A stretch of 64,000 bases of DNA from the NCBI GenBank assembly GCA_022770425.1, contig JALEHY010000020.1, forward strand, positions 1-64,000, given 5' to 3'. The translations under genes were made by a program, and so were the position numbers. A model generated the notes under the pieces. That model saw only the letters and a list, made by a program, of their open reading frames with translations, was not told the DNA's origin and did no database searches. The DNA is from Parvimonas sp. (lineage in GTDB: Bacteria; Bacillota; Clostridia; Tissierellales; Peptoniphilaceae). Within the stretch, counting starts at the first letter, position 1. Each line of letters starts with the position of its first letter. Positions 45,753 through 56,751 of the stretch are shown in pieces.

Positions 45753-46274
45753 TTATTTTTTAAATATTTTTTTCACTTTTTGATATCCTAAAACAGCTAC
45801 GACACAAGAAAAAATATCTCCCGGTAAAAATATTAAAAACAAATTATAAAACAAAAAACTTACCAAAAATACTTTATTATAAAAAATATACTGTATAAAT
45901 ACAAAATATATCATACCAAAAAAATATATAATAAGTATTCCTATGAAAGAAATAAAATATAAATTTTTTGTTTTAAAACTTGCAATAAAATATGCCGAGA
46001 ACACAAAACCTACCAAATATCCAAAAGTAGGATTTAAAACATACCCTATTCCTCCGCCGTTTGCAAAAATCGGAACCCCTATCAAACCAATTACAAGATA
46101 TACTATTACACTTAAAACCGCCGATCTTTTATCTAAAACAAGTGCAGAAAGTACAACAAACAAAGTCTGAAATGTAATAGGAACAATGAAAAAAGGTATT
46201 TTTATAAAAGCTCCCACAGCAATCAAAGCACTAAACAAAGCAATCAAATTAATTTCTTTTGCTTTAAAATTCAT
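45753..46274 (-). CDS. bioY: Biotin transporter BioY
   Basis: BioY is the biotin-binding S component of an ECF transporter. This 173-aa protein has about six helices. Family marks are PITFQTLFVVLSALVLDKR near residues 32-50 and FANGGGIGYVLNPTFGYLVG near 70-89. No bioA, B, D or F genes are nearby, so biotin is probably imported. The promoter (TTGACA at 46333-46338) overlaps the terminator of the V-ATPase operon. Confidence 0.93.
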   Translation of the reverse strand: MNFKAKEINLIALFSALIAVGAFIKIPFFIVPITFQTLFVVLSALVLDKRSAVLSVIVYLVIGLIGVPIFANGGGIGYVLNPTFGYLVGFVFSAYFIASFKTKNLYFISFIGILIIYFFGMIYFVFIQYIFYNKVFLVSFLFYNLFLIFLPGDIFSCVVAVLGYQKVKKIFKK

Positions 46275-46344
46275 ATTACCTCCTATATTAAAAATTTTTT
46301 ACAAAAAATATTTAATCACATTATAAAAAAATTGTCAAGAAAAA

Positions 46345-46372
46345 AGCCGGAAAATTAATTATACTGCCAGCT
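46345..46372 (-). terminator. Terminator after V-ATPase operon
   Basis: AGCTGG and CCGGCT pair around 16 bases and are followed by TTTTTC. A second hairpin, AAATTCT-GATAA-AGAATTT, lies just before it. Confidence 0.65.
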
Positions 46373-46424
46373 AAATTCTTTATCAGAATTTAAAAGGTCA
46401 TATAAAATTCCCCAGCTTATTTAT

Positions 46425-47060
46425 TTATGCTTGTTTTGCTATTATATCCTTGACTTTCATAAGTCTTGTAATAGTAGCTCTTTCATTTTCATCAAGTTTC
46501 ATTCTTATAAACTTAATAGTTTCTTCAAGATCCGGAATTGTTCTATACTCAAGAGCATTTACTCTTCTACGAGTCTTTTCAATTTCATCTGCCATTAATT
46601 GACACGCTTTTTCTACTTCTGCAAGTTCCAAAAGCATATCCATTACCGAATGTAATTCTAAAATAGCATCGTCAAGTTCTGATGAGGTTTGAGCAAATCC
46701 ATAAGGGAAAATCGCTCCTTTACTTTCAGTTCTGTTAAATTCCATTTTTGGAATATTTACGCTCATTACATTCTTTGTTTCAATGGCAACAGACACTTGT
46801 TCTTTCGGAAAGGCCACAGCTTGTTCCAAAAATTCAGGACTCATAACAGCACTTGCTAAAAGAAAAGATTTAAAAGAATTTGAAAGTGCTTTTTCAACTT
46901 CAACACGAAGATCCTTATTTTTTCTAATCATTTCTATAAATCTTCTCATAAGTTCATCTTGCTTATCTTTAAGAAGTTTATGCCCTCTTTTAGCAGTTAC
47001 AAGTCTACTTTTAAGATTTGAAAGAGCCATACGTGTAGGATTTACATTTAGCTTTGCCAT
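46425..47060 (-). CDS. atpD: V-type ATPase subunit D
   Basis: Subunit D is the central coiled-coil rotor shaft inside the A3B3 head. This 211-aa protein is helical at both ends, starting [35 protein letters not shown] and ending with [26 protein letters not shown], both family hallmarks. It follows subunit B by 13 bp and closes the operon. Confidence 0.95.
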   Translation of the reverse strand: MAKLNVNPTRMALSNLKSRLVTAKRGHKLLKDKQDELMRRFIEMIRKNKDLRVEVEKALSNSFKSFLLASAVMSPEFLEQAVAFPKEQVSVAIETKNVMSVNIPKMEFNRTESKGAIFPYGFAQTSSELDDAILELHSVMDMLLELAEVEKACQLMADEIEKTRRRVNALEYRTIPDLEETIKFIRMKLDENERATITRLMKVKDIIAKQA

Positions 47061-47073
47061 TTATATCTCCCCT

Positions 47074-48450
47074 TTACTCTACCTTTCCTAAATACTTGTC
47101 TATATATTCCTCTCTGATTCTCTTTAGTTCTGTTCTCGGAACAATACTTAATAATTCCCAACCTAAGTTTAAAGTTTCCTCTATTGTTCTGTTTGTTTCA
47201 TAACCTTGATCAACATACTTTTTATCAAAAGCATCTGCAAACTTAGCAAAAGCCTTGTCAGCTTCCGATAATGCAGATTCTCCTAAGATTACCGCAAGTT
47301 CTCTTGCTTCTCTACCTGACGCATAACCTGCGTAAATTTGGTTCATTGTATCAGCGTGATCTTCTCTTGTCTTTCCTTTACCGATACCTTTATCTTTAAG
47401 TCTTGACAATGAAGGGATTACAAAAATAGGCGGTTGAATACCTTGTTTATATAATTCTCTTGAAAGAATGATTTGTCCTTCTGTTATATATCCTGTAAGG
47501 TCAGGTATAGGATGTGTTATGTCATCTTCAGGCATTGTTAAAATAGGAATTTGTGTTATTGAACCGGGTTTTCCTTTTAACTTACCTGCTCTTTCATAAA
47601 TAGTTGAAAGGTCAGTATACAAATATCCCGGATATCCACGACGTCCCGGAACTTCCTTTCTCGCTGCAGAAACTTCACGAAGTGCTTCGGCATAATTTGT
47701 AAGGTCAGTTAAAATAACCAAAACGTGCATACCCTTTTCAAATGCCAAATATTCAGCACAAGTAAGCGCCATACGAGGAGTTGCAATTCTTTCAATTGCA
47801 GGGTCATTTGCAAGGTTCATAAACAAAACAGCTCTGTCTATAGCACCTGTTGCAGTAAAGTCGTCGATGAAAAATTGTGCTTCTTCAAATGTTATTCCCA
47901 TCGCTCCGAACACTACAGCAAACTTATCTCCCTCTCCAAGAACTTTAGCTTGTCTTGCAATCTGTGCCGCTACGTTATTATGTGGAAGACCTGAACCTGA
48001 AAATATCGGTAATTTTTGTCCTCTAACTAAAGTGTTAAGCCCGTCTATTGTTGAAATTCCGGTTTGAATAAATTCTGAAGGATAATCTCTTGATACAGGA
48101 TTTATCGGAGAACCGTTTATATCAATTTTCATTTCAGGAATAATTTTAGGACCGTTATCAATAGGGTTTCCAAGTCCGTCAAAGATTCTTCCTATCATAT
48201 CTTCTGAAACACCTAATTCAAGAGGATGTCCTAAAAATCTACAAGTAGTATCTCTTAAGTTAATTCCGGCAGAACCTTCAAACAACTGAACCATAGCCTT
48301 ATCGCCATCTATTTCAAGCACTTTTCCTCTTCTCTTTTCACCTGTTTGTAGTCTAACTTCAACTAACTCTTCGTACTTAACTCCTTCAACTCCTTCAACT
48401 ACCATCAAAGGACCTACTACTTCTCTTACTGTTTTATACTCTTTAAGCAT
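47074..48450 (-). CDS. atpB: V-type ATPase subunit B
   Basis: Subunit B is the non-catalytic head subunit. This 458-aa protein has [19 protein letters not shown] near residue 157, [45 protein letters not shown] near 245 and no Walker A lysine, as expected. It overlaps subunit A by 8 bp. Confidence 0.97.
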   Translation of the reverse strand: MLKEYKTVREVVGPLMVVEGVEGVKYEELVEVRLQTGEKRRGKVLEIDGDKAMVQLFEGSAGINLRDTTCRFLGHPLELGVSEDMIGRIFDGLGNPIDNGPKIIPEMKIDINGSPINPVSRDYPSEFIQTGISTIDGLNTLVRGQKLPIFSGSGLPHNNVAAQIARQAKVLGEGDKFAVVFGAMGITFEEAQFFIDDFTATGAIDRAVLFMNLANDPAIERIATPRMALTCAEYLAFEKGMHVLVILTDLTNYAEALREVSAARKEVPGRRGYPGYLYTDLSTIYERAGKLKGKPGSITQIPILTMPEDDITHPIPDLTGYITEGQIILSRELYKQGIQPPIFVIPSLSRLKDKGIGKGKTREDHADTMNQIYAGYASGREARELAVILGESALSEADKAFAKFADAFDKKYVDQGYETNRTIEETLNLGWELLSIVPRTELKRIREEYIDKYLGKVE

Positions 48451-50212
48451 TAGAGTTACCTCCTTCGCTTATTAATTTTTCAATTTCATCTCTAACTTTA
48501 TCATATAGTACATCAAATTTTTCTAATTCATTTTCAGAAATATTTTTACTTCTTGTAATTCCTTCACGAACATCAAGTTTCAAAATTTCATCAAGATATA
48601 TTCCGGCATCTAATGCTTTTTTAGCTTCTGCATAGAATCCTAAAATTACTTTTAACATTCTAAATTGCTTTGGCAATGAACAATAAGTGTCAACTTCATG
48701 AAACGCATTTTGTTGTAAAAAGTCTTCTCTTAATGATTTAGCAACTTCCAATTTTAATTGGTCCGCCTCAGAAAGTGAATCTCTACCTACAAGTCTTACA
48801 ACTTCTTGTAAATTTGATTCTTCTTGCAAAAGTGCCATAGATTGTATTCTATATTCTGAGAATTTTCTGTCAATATTTTCATCCATAAATTTATCCATTT
48901 TATGTTGATATAATGAATAAGAATTTAACCAGTTAATTGCTGGGAAATGTCTTCTGTATGACAATGCATAATCAAGACCCCAGAACACTTTTACAATTCT
49001 TAATGTAGCTTGTGATACAGGCTCTGAAATATCACCGCCCGGAGGAGAAACCGCCCCGATTACCGTCAAAGCTCCTTCTCTGTCCTCTCCTAAACATTTA
49101 ACAAATCCCGCTCTTTCATAAAAGTCTGCAACTCTTGATGCAAGGTATGCAGGATAACCTTCGTCACCTGGCATTTCTTCAAGACGACCGGACATTTCAC
49201 GAAGCGCTTCTGCCCAACGTGAAGTAGAGTCTGCCATAAGTGCTACTGAATAACCCATATCTCTGAAATATTCTCCTATAGTAATACCTGTATAGATAGA
49301 TGCTTCACGAGCAGCTACCGGCATATTTGAAGTATTAGCTATAAGAACAGTTCTTTTCATCAATGATTGACCTGTTTTAGGGTCAATTATTTCAGGAAAT
49401 TCCATAAGAACGTCTGTCATTTCATTTCCACGTTCTCCACAACCTACATATACAACTATTTCAGCATCAGCCCATTTAGCCAGTTGGTGTTGTACTACTG
49501 TTTTTCCCGAACCGAAAGGTCCCGGAATTGCAGCAGCTCCACCTTTTGCAACAGGGAAAAATGTATCAATAATTCTTTGTCCGGTTATAAGAGGTCTAAC
49601 AGGATCTAATTTTCTTGAATACGGACGTCCACGACGCACAGGCCATTTTTGAATCATGTTCAATTCTTTTATTCCGTTTTCTGTTTCTATTTTACAAATA
49701 GTTTCATCAACAGTATATTCTCCGGATAAAATTTCAACAACTTTACCCTTTATTGAAGGAGGAACCATAATTTTATGTGAAACAACTGTTGTTTCTTGAA
49801 CTGTTCCAACAATATTTCCCCCGGAAACTTCATCTCCGACTTTTACAGTTGGAACGAAATCCCATTTTTTTTCTCTATTTAATGACGCAACACTAACTCC
49901 TCTAACTAAAAAATCTCCGGCTTTTGCTTGTAATGCTTCAAGCGGTCTTTGAATACCGTCAAACATTTGTTCAATCATACCCGGTCCAAGTTCAATAGAA
50001 AGTGGACTTCCGGTTGATACAACTTCATCTCCGGGTCCAATACCGGTAGTTTCTTCATAAACCTGTATTGAGGCCCTATCTCCTCTCATTTCTATAATTT
50101 CGCCAATGAGCTTACTTTCAGAAACTTCAACTACGTCATAAACGTTAGCATCTTCCATTCCTTCTGCAACTACAAGTGGTCCGGAAACTTTAATAATCTT
50201 ACCTACTTTCAA
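48443..50212 (-). CDS. atpA: V-type ATPase catalytic subunit A
   Basis: Subunit A is the catalytic head subunit. It has Walker [12 protein letters not shown] near residue 230, [18 protein letters not shown] near 258 and the long non-homologous insert of V-type A subunits. I chose the TTG at 50212 (589 aa), preceded by GAGAGGGCTTATA, because the protein then starts [18 protein letters not shown] like its homologues. The ATG upstream adds 17 unrelated residues. Confidence 0.95.
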   Translation of the reverse strand: MKVGKIIKVSGPLVVAEGMEDANVYDVVEVSESKLIGEIIEMRGDRASIQVYEETTGIGPGDEVVSTGSPLSIELGPGMIEQMFDGIQRPLEALQAKAGDFLVRGVSVASLNREKKWDFVPTVKVGDEVSGGNIVGTVQETTVVSHKIMVPPSIKGKVVEILSGEYTVDETICKIETENGIKELNMIQKWPVRRGRPYSRKLDPVRPLITGQRIIDTFFPVAKGGAAAIPGPFGSGKTVVQHQLAKWADAEIVVYVGCGERGNEMTDVLMEFPEIIDPKTGQSLMKRTVLIANTSNMPVAAREASIYTGITIGEYFRDMGYSVALMADSTSRWAEALREMSGRLEEMPGDEGYPAYLASRVADFYERAGFVKCLGEDREGALTVIGAVSPPGGDISEPVSQATLRIVKVFWGLDYALSYRRHFPAINWLNSYSLYQHKMDKFMDENIDRKFSEYRIQSMALLQEESNLQEVVRLVGRDSLSEADQLKLEVAKSLREDFLQQNAFHEVDTYCSLPKQFRMLKVILGFYAEAKKALDAGIYLDEILKLDVREGITRSKNISENELEKFDVLYDKVRDEIEKLISEGGNSNA

Positions 50213-50228
50213 TATAAGCCCTCTCTTT

Positions 50229-50546
50229 CTATAATATATTTGATCCAACAGCTTTTTCAACATTTTTATTAATATTTTCTAAGCCTATATTCAAACTGCC
50301 TCTGTTACTTGGTATTAAAATAACTGCTGGAATAACTTCATTGTTATATCTTTGAATTGTTTCAGGAATTTCTTGTGCTATTTGTTCTGTAACAAATATA
50401 ATTCCATAATCCTCTTTTGCCAAATTATCAATAATTTTTCTTGCTTCATGAGCATCAACTGCGGTAAATACATGTACACCCAAAGCTCTAAAGGCAAGAA
50501 CCGAATCTTTATCACCAATTACAGCAATTTTATACATAAACTTCAC
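50229..50546 (-). CDS. atpF: V-type ATPase subunit F
   Basis: This 105-aa Rossmann-like subunit F caps the rotor shaft. It begins [20 protein letters not shown] and contains [20 protein letters not shown] and [10 protein letters not shown], all family marks. The listed GTG start overlaps the end of subunit C by 17 bp; an in-frame ATG three codons later is an alternative. Confidence 0.93.
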   Translation of the reverse strand: MKFMYKIAVIGDKDSVLAFRALGVHVFTAVDAHEARKIIDNLAKEDYGIIFVTEQIAQEIPETIQRYNNEVIPAVILIPSNRGSLNIGLENINKNVEKAVGSNIL

Positions 50547-51516
50547 GCAACCTTTCTCTTATAAATTCAGAAGATAAATCATTGATTTTTCCTACTAATA
50601 TAAGCCTTAAATTTTTTATTTCCAATTCTTTAGCACACAAATAAGCGAAAACAACTTCAGCTCCGTAGTGAATGGATTTTGTCTTTTTTATTATTTCTGT
50701 TAAATAGTCATCCATATATTTTTCAAAACTTTGCATAGAAGAAGTTTCTTTATATTCATCAACTATCTTGCTTAAAGCTCTTCCAATCTTGTAAGACTTA
50801 AATTTAACTTTTAACTGTTCGATTTCTGAGAAGAATAAATCGGAAATTTTTGAAACTTCTATTTCTCCTCCCATTATTAATGCTTTTTCCAAAACATCTT
50901 TTTCCTGATTTTGTTTTTTACATCTTATAAATGTTCTTAGATTTATAAAATCAACCATTGCTTTGAAATATTCATTTATCATATCCAAGTTAAATTCTTC
51001 TGTCAAAGACAAAACTTTTTCAAAATATTTCTTGTCAATAAAAATGTCAATATCTTGAGGATCCTTTGTTTCTTCAAAAAGTTTCAAACATTCAAAATAA
51101 TCTTTTGAAAAATAATCGTCATTCTCTAAAACACTTTGTCTAAAATGTTCAATTTCTGTTTCATTTAACATACAATACATCGAATTAAATTTTTCATTTA
51201 ATATATTTTCTTTTGCTAAAACTTTTAAATTATGATATCCATATTTATAAAATAAAATATCAACTAAAGATTTTTCGGGAGAAATTTCCAAAACATCTTT
51301 ATATGTCTGATTCAATACAGTTGATAAAACTGTTTCGTAATCTTCTGATCTTTCAAGTTTTGAAATTTCACTACTATAAACTGTTTCGTTCAATAATCTA
51401 ATAGCATCCTCAAGCGTTTTAGAGTCTGCAAGTCTTTCAAGTTGCTGTTTAGTAAGGAGCTTTTTTTCAGCATAACGAATTCTAACACTTGATTGGATAA
51501 AATTTTCTCTATCCAT
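50530..51516 (-). CDS. atpC: V-type ATPase subunit C
   Basis: Subunit C (the d-type subunit) links the membrane rotor ring to the shaft. This 328-aa, all-helical protein shows [31 protein letters not shown] near the start and [13 protein letters not shown] in the middle, typical of the family. It lies 11 bp after subunit E. Confidence 0.9.
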   Translation of the reverse strand: MDRENFIQSSVRIRYAEKKLLTKQQLERLADSKTLEDAIRLLNETVYSSEISKLERSEDYETVLSTVLNQTYKDVLEISPEKSLVDILFYKYGYHNLKVLAKENILNEKFNSMYCMLNETEIEHFRQSVLENDDYFSKDYFECLKLFEETKDPQDIDIFIDKKYFEKVLSLTEEFNLDMINEYFKAMVDFINLRTFIRCKKQNQEKDVLEKALIMGGEIEVSKISDLFFSEIEQLKVKFKSYKIGRALSKIVDEYKETSSMQSFEKYMDDYLTEIIKKTKSIHYGAEVVFAYLCAKELEIKNLRLILVGKINDLSSEFIRERLREVYV

Positions 51517-51527
51517 AAAAACACCCC

Positions 51528-52079
51528 CTAACTAAATAACTTTTCTGCTACTTCTTGTTCCAAATCTTCTTTCAATATATCAACTATACTTGAAAATTCA
51601 TTATTAAAAATTATTTTTCCGTTTTTAAGAGCAAACCCGCTTTCAACCACTTCATCAGAAACTTTGATTCCGAACAGATTATTTCCGGCAAGTTCTTTTT
51701 CTTTTGCTGTAAGAATAAGTTCACTCTCTTCACTAACAGCTAAAGTTTTTAAAGTATTTTCAACAAATTTTAAATATCTGTCATGATCTAAATCTTTTAA
51801 CTTTGCCTTAGCCATATCAAAAACTTTATCTATCATCTCTTGTTTAGCAACTAACACTTTATCTCTTGCGGTTAAACTTGAGTTAGAGATAATTCTGTCT
51901 TTAACTTGTGTAGCTTCAATTCTTGCTTTTTCTATTATCTTATCAGCTTGTTTTTGTGCTTCACTTTCTCTTTTTCCAACAAGAACCGTAACTTCGCTTT
52001 TAGCATCTTCTACTATTTTTTTAGCTTCATTTTCAGCATCTTGAAGGATTTCATTTATTATATTGTCCAAATTAGACAT
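51528..52079 (-). CDS. atpE: V-type ATPase subunit E
   Basis: Subunit E is part of the peripheral stalk. This 183-aa protein has a long N-terminal coiled coil (INEILQDAENEAKKIVEDAK onward, residues 7-75) and a globular C-terminus. Together with the small subunit at 54697-55023 it forms the stalk. Confidence 0.9.
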   Translation of the reverse strand: MSNLDNIINEILQDAENEAKKIVEDAKSEVTVLVGKRESEAQKQADKIIEKARIEATQVKDRIISNSSLTARDKVLVAKQEMIDKVFDMAKAKLKDLDHDRYLKFVENTLKTLAVSEESELILTAKEKELAGNNLFGIKVSDEVVESGFALKNGKIIFNNEFSSIVDILKEDLEQEVAEKLFS

Positions 52080-52122
52080 TAAATCACATCCTTACCTAAA
52101 ATTTTTTATTATTTAACAATGC

Positions 52123-52635
<513 letters not shown>

Positions 52636-52766
52636 TTATACCATAATTTCCATAAACAATCAGATTAATGTCATTATGATAAAATTAAATTTTTTAAATA
52701 ATTACATTTAATTAATTCTTATTTGAAAAACTTTTTGTATATCTTATTTAAAGAATCAAAAAGAGC

Positions 52767-54710
52767 CTATTTTACTTCCAAATATTTGTTTTCACTTCTA
52801 AAGTTTTTAAATGCTTTTCCGCCGCCTTCATAAAATTTACTGAAAAATTCTACATACATAAGTCTTGAAGTATGAACATAAGCTGATAAGAAACTTAAGA
52901 AAATATTAAATGCTTGAGCAAATGTGAATATTACTATACCGATAATAAGTCCGATAATTCCGGAACCTGCAAGCATCTTTACAATTATATTTATAGCCAC
53001 TGCGATAAATCCGCCTGCTAATCCAAGTGCCATAAGCCTTAAATAAGATACAAAATCACCTATATATGAAGTTATTCCGTAAAGTGAGTACAACCCGCCG
53101 GCGATTCTTCCGGCAATGCTTTTTGAGTCTCTTGCTCCAAAAGCTATAATTCCAAGCATACCTACTATCATTCCGTAGAAAGATATTGTATTCACGATTT
53201 CAGGCATTGTGATAGCTTTTCCCATGATAAATACAATTACAGAAACCAATGTCAAGTACCATAGAAACACATCATAAACCGCATCCATAGGCTTTCCGTT
53301 TTTAATCAACACATAAGCCTTAAGTCCTAACCCAAATGCAAGATGAACACCGCCAAACGCCAATGACAACATAAGAACTGTCATAAAGTCTTTTTGTGAA
53401 TCTAAAATTTGAGTAGGAAGTTTTATCAAATCTCCGAATGCAGATCCGTAAATTAATCCCCATATCATAGTTGAAAAACTCAAACTAAAGAAAAATTTAA
53501 TAAATTTCTTAGTTGATTCGTTGAATTTTAAAGTTTTTAATGCAATCGCCGACCCCACAAACAGTATAAGACCATAAGCAAAATCCGCAACCATCATTCC
53601 GAAAAATATCCAGTAGAATATCGACAACATAAAAGTCGGGTCAACTTCATTGTACTTAGGTAATGCATACATCTTTGTAACGGATTCAAACAAAGATGAT
53701 ATTTTATTATTTTTCAATATAATAGGAACTTCAGGATCTTCAGCATCCGCCTCTTCAATCTCTAAATGTAATTTTGTACTTGAAACCCTTTCCAAAGTAG
53801 CTTTAAACTCAGTTTCTTTATCAAAGGGAATAAATCCTTGAATCACATCTAACTTATCAGTAGATTTAAAATTAGAAACTACTGAATTTCTAAGAGCCAA
53901 GTTTTGATAATACTCATAAAGAACTTTCATCTGAGGAAGTTTATCAACATAGTTTTTAATCTTCAACATTAATCCATCATTATCGCTCTTAAGAATATCC
54001 ATTTTCTCATTAATCTTGATAATTTCATCATTTACTACACCTTCAACATTGAGACTTATTTCTCCGAATCCGCTATGTCTTAACTTTTCCATAAGCATTT
54101 CTGCTTCTTCAAAATTTGTAAAAAGAATACAATATGCTATGTTTCCGACAATTTCCACTTCTTCAAAATAAGTAGAGCTTAAATCCACCAAAGCATTTTT
54201 TAATTTTTCTAAATTCTTGACAGGAATTGAACCCATGATGAATTTTGATTTTCTAAAAGAAGTTAATTCTTTTATCGGCTCTTGAATAGAACGCCAAGGA
54301 GTTAAGTCTTTAATTGAATTGTTTAAATTGAAAATTTCTTGTCTATTTTCTTCAAGTTTTTTGTTCATTTCTGTTAAAGCAGAAAAATCATCTGCATAGC
54401 TATAACCCGAAGATGCCTCTTCAAGTTCAGCAAAATCATAAACTTTAGGCTCCTTTTTCAAGTTTGCCAAACCTTTTTCTTTCACAGAAAACTTTTCTAC
54501 ATATTCAATCATCCACTGTAATTTTGTACAATCTTCAGCATACGGATTATCACAAGTTGAAACCTTTGCATCCTTGACATAATCTTCATATCCTTTCGGA
54601 TTTGTCTTAACAAAATTCACATAACCAAATTTTTGAAGTTCTTCAAGTAATTGCTTTCTATTTCCCTCAAGAGCAAATAAATTAAATTTTTTCATTTTAA
54701 CTATTGCCAT
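52767..54710 (-). CDS. atpI: V-type ATPase subunit I (a-type)
   Basis: Subunit I forms the ion channel and stator. This 647-aa protein has an N-terminal cytoplasmic domain (about residues 1-350) and a C-terminal membrane domain of seven or eight helices, with YIGDFVSYLRLMALGLAGGFIA near 550 carrying the essential arginine. It overlaps the small stalk subunit by 14 bp. Confidence 0.95.
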   Translation of the reverse strand: MAIVKMKKFNLFALEGNRKQLLEELQKFGYVNFVKTNPKGYEDYVKDAKVSTCDNPYAEDCTKLQWMIEYVEKFSVKEKGLANLKKEPKVYDFAELEEASSGYSYADDFSALTEMNKKLEENRQEIFNLNNSIKDLTPWRSIQEPIKELTSFRKSKFIMGSIPVKNLEKLKNALVDLSSTYFEEVEIVGNIAYCILFTNFEEAEMLMEKLRHSGFGEISLNVEGVVNDEIIKINEKMDILKSDNDGLMLKIKNYVDKLPQMKVLYEYYQNLALRNSVVSNFKSTDKLDVIQGFIPFDKETEFKATLERVSSTKLHLEIEEADAEDPEVPIILKNNKISSLFESVTKMYALPKYNEVDPTFMLSIFYWIFFGMMVADFAYGLILFVGSAIALKTLKFNESTKKFIKFFFSLSFSTMIWGLIYGSAFGDLIKLPTQILDSQKDFMTVLMLSLAFGGVHLAFGLGLKAYVLIKNGKPMDAVYDVFLWYLTLVSVIVFIMGKAITMPEIVNTISFYGMIVGMLGIIAFGARDSKSIAGRIAGGLYSLYGITSYIGDFVSYLRLMALGLAGGFIAVAINIIVKMLAGSGIIGLIIGIVIFTFAQAFNIFLSFLSAYVHTSRLMYVEFFSKFYEGGGKAFKNFRSENKYLEVK

Positions 54711-55023
54711 TCATACTCACAATCCTCTCTACTATTGAATTAACCACAGATTCTAATTTTGAACTTTCAACAGATTTTACCAAAGAAACTTCTTTTTCCG
54801 CTTTTTCAATCACAGGTTTTGCTATAATTTCTCCTTCATTTCTAAAACTAAATTTTAGATCTTCGGCTTTTTTCTTTGCAGTTTTTAAAGTTTCGTCAAA
54901 AATGTTTTCACACTGTTTCTCGGATTCTTTTTTCAAACCCATAGCCTCTGCCTTAGCGGATTCAATGATGTTCTTTGCTTTTTCTTCTGCTTCTTTAACC
55001 CTTTTTATAGCATCGGTAGTCAT
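54697..55023 (-). CDS. V-type ATPase small stalk subunit (H/G type)
   Basis: This 108-aa protein is almost entirely coiled coil, with an alanine/lysine/glutamate-rich pattern (AIKRVKEAEEKAKNIIESAK). It matches the G-like stalk subunit that pairs with subunit E. I chose the ATG at 55023, preceded by GGAGGTGATGGA; the longer upstream frame is non-coding in style. It is the first gene of the operon. Confidence 0.88.
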   Translation of the reverse strand: MTTDAIKRVKEAEEKAKNIIESAKAEAMGLKKESEKQCENIFDETLKTAKKKAEDLKFSFRNEGEIIAKPVIEKAEKEVSLVKSVESSKLESVVNSIVERIVSMNGNS

Positions 55024-55640
55024 TCCATCACCTCCTAATATTTTAATAAAGTCATAAAAAATTGATGGCAAACAACATCTACATCAATCTAAAGATATTG
55101 ATTTTTGTCGATATACTTTAATAAACAAATACCAAAATATACTAAATTAAAATTTCAAAAATCCTACCCCATTATAACTATGTTATAATTATAAACCTAA
55201 AAAATATTTTTTTCAAGCAATTTTAACAACTTTTTTAAATAAAAGTATTAAAATTTTTATATAAATTTTTTCTGTTTATTGAATGAATAACTATTTTAAG
55301 CCAAATTTTAATAATTTTTATAAAAACTAAAATTTACACTTTTACAACTATATTTCTAAATTTAAAATTACCTAAAAAACGTTCGCTTAGGTTTTGCCTA
55401 AAAATAACAAATATATATTTTTTTATACCCATAAATTTTTGTTTAATTAATTTTATATAAAACTTATTGTAAAGAAAAAGATTAAGCAATTTTGTAGCAG
55501 ATAAACATTGAAATTATATTATTTTAAAAATTGTAAAGGATAGCAAAAAGACAAAGAAGAAATCATAAAAAACCGAAGTCCTATTACAAAAATAAATCAG
55601 CTACTAAAAAACTTCAATCCACAATTATTGAATATCAAAC
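55024..55640. other. AT-rich upstream region of V-ATPase operon
   Basis: No gene was seen in this 617-bp gap. A candidate -10 TATAAT for the leftward operon is near 55173-55178. Near the gene start, TTGATG...CATCAA and ATCAAT-N8-ATTGAT inverted elements lie at 55061-55102. No structured RNA was recognised. Confidence 0.5.
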
Positions 55641-55672
55641 AAAAAATTCTCACTTAATAGTGAGAATTTTTT
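55641..55672. terminator. Bidirectional terminator after phosphodiesterase gene
   Basis: AAAAAATTCTCAC-TTAATA-GTGAGAATTTTTT is a perfect 13-bp stem with T-runs both ways. Confidence 0.85.
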
Positions 55673-55696
55673 ATATTAGTATTTAAATAGAAATAA

Positions 55697-56167
55697 TTAT
55701 TTTAAATTTATTCTATTTACACTTTTTTCGATTAGATTTATCAAATAATATCCTTTAGTGTCATTGTTTCTTGGACTTGAAGTACTTCCCGGATTTAAAA
55801 CAACAATATTATCCGCTTTTTCTCTTGTATGAATATGTGTATGTCCAAACAAAGCATAATCAACTCCAAGTTCTTTGGCTTTATATACCACTTTTTCAAT
55901 CCCCATATCAACGTCATAATTATGCCCGTGAGTTAGGAAAAATTTTTTTCTTCTTATCTCAATGACTAAATCTTCAGGAATATCCGTTTCGAAAAAGTCA
56001 TTATTTCCTCTTACACAATGGACTTCCATTCCTGTTATTTTTTCAATTAATCTTGCGTCCTCTACATTGTCGCCCAAGTGTAAAACTATATCTACTTTGT
56101 TTCTCTGCAAGCTGTAAGAAACAGGAAGAACATTCCCGTGAGTGTCACTAACAACAGCTACTATCAT
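55697..56167 (-). CDS. YfcE/MJ0936 family metallophosphodiesterase
   Basis: This 156-aa calcineurin-like phosphodiesterase carries VVSDTHGN at residues 5-12, LHLGDNVED near 30, VRGNNDF near 53, LTHGHNYD near 78 and FGHTHIH near 107, the full metal-binding set. The substrate is unknown. It starts inside rdgB (20-bp overlap) and is the last gene of the gat operon. Confidence 0.93.
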   Translation of the reverse strand: MIVAVVSDTHGNVLPVSYSLQRNKVDIVLHLGDNVEDARLIEKITGMEVHCVRGNNDFFETDIPEDLVIEIRRKKFFLTHGHNYDVDMGIEKVVYKAKELGVDYALFGHTHIHTREKADNIVVLNPGSTSSPRNNDTKGYYLINLIEKSVNRINLK

Positions 56168-56750
56168 ATTTTTCTCCTAAAATAGTCTTTAAATTTTCGA
56201 GTGCCCTTTTCCTATGACTGATTTTATTTTTTTCATCTGCACTTAACTCAGCAAGTGTCTTGTCATAACCTTCAGGAATAAAAATCTTGTCATAACCAAA
56301 TCCATTTTCGCCTCTTTCTTCAAAAGCTATACTCCCTCTTAAAATTCCCTTAGCTAAAAATTCGTTATTTTTTTCATCTATAAAAATTATAACCGTTTTA
56401 AAATACGCTGTCCTGTCTTCTTTTCCTTCAAGATTTTTTAAAAGTTTTTTTCTATTCGCATCACTATCTCCGTGAACACCGGCATATCTTGCAGAAAAAA
56501 CTCCCGGTTCTCCATTTAAAGAATTTACAAAAAGTCCTGTATCATCTGCTAATACAGAAAAGTTACAATATTCTTTTAATTTTGTTGCTTTAAGTCTGGA
56601 ATTTTCCTCCAAAGTATTGTAAATCTCCTCAAAGTCCTCATTTATTCCAAGTTCTTGTTTTGTAACTATATCAAAATTATAATGTTTCAAAATATCAAAA
56701 ATTTCCAAAACTTTATTTTTATTATCCGTAGATAATGCAACTTTTTTCAT
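56148..56750 (-). CDS. rdgB: XTP/dITP pyrophosphatase RdgB
   Basis: RdgB removes non-canonical purine nucleotides. This 200-aa protein shows STDNKNKVLEI at residues 7-17, LADDTGLFVNSLNGEPGVFSARYAG near 66-90 and the C-terminal KNKISHRKRALENL. It follows gatB by one base. Confidence 0.95.
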   Translation of the reverse strand: MKKVALSTDNKNKVLEIFDILKHYNFDIVTKQELGINEDFEEIYNTLEENSRLKATKLKEYCNFSVLADDTGLFVNSLNGEPGVFSARYAGVHGDSDANRKKLLKNLEGKEDRTAYFKTVIIFIDEKNNEFLAKGILRGSIAFEERGENGFGYDKIFIPEGYDKTLAELSADEKNKISHRKRALENLKTILGEKYDSSCC

Positions 56751-56751
56751 A

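Noticed and set aside
54704..55057. 117-codon plus-strand frame opposite the V-ATPase stalk subunit
   Set aside because: Its Ser/Phe-rich composition is the mirror of the coiled coil on the other strand.
55072..55640. Structured RNA (6S, tmRNA or riboswitch) in the gap upstream of the V-ATPase
   Set aside because: The region is uniformly AT-rich without long stems or known conserved cores.
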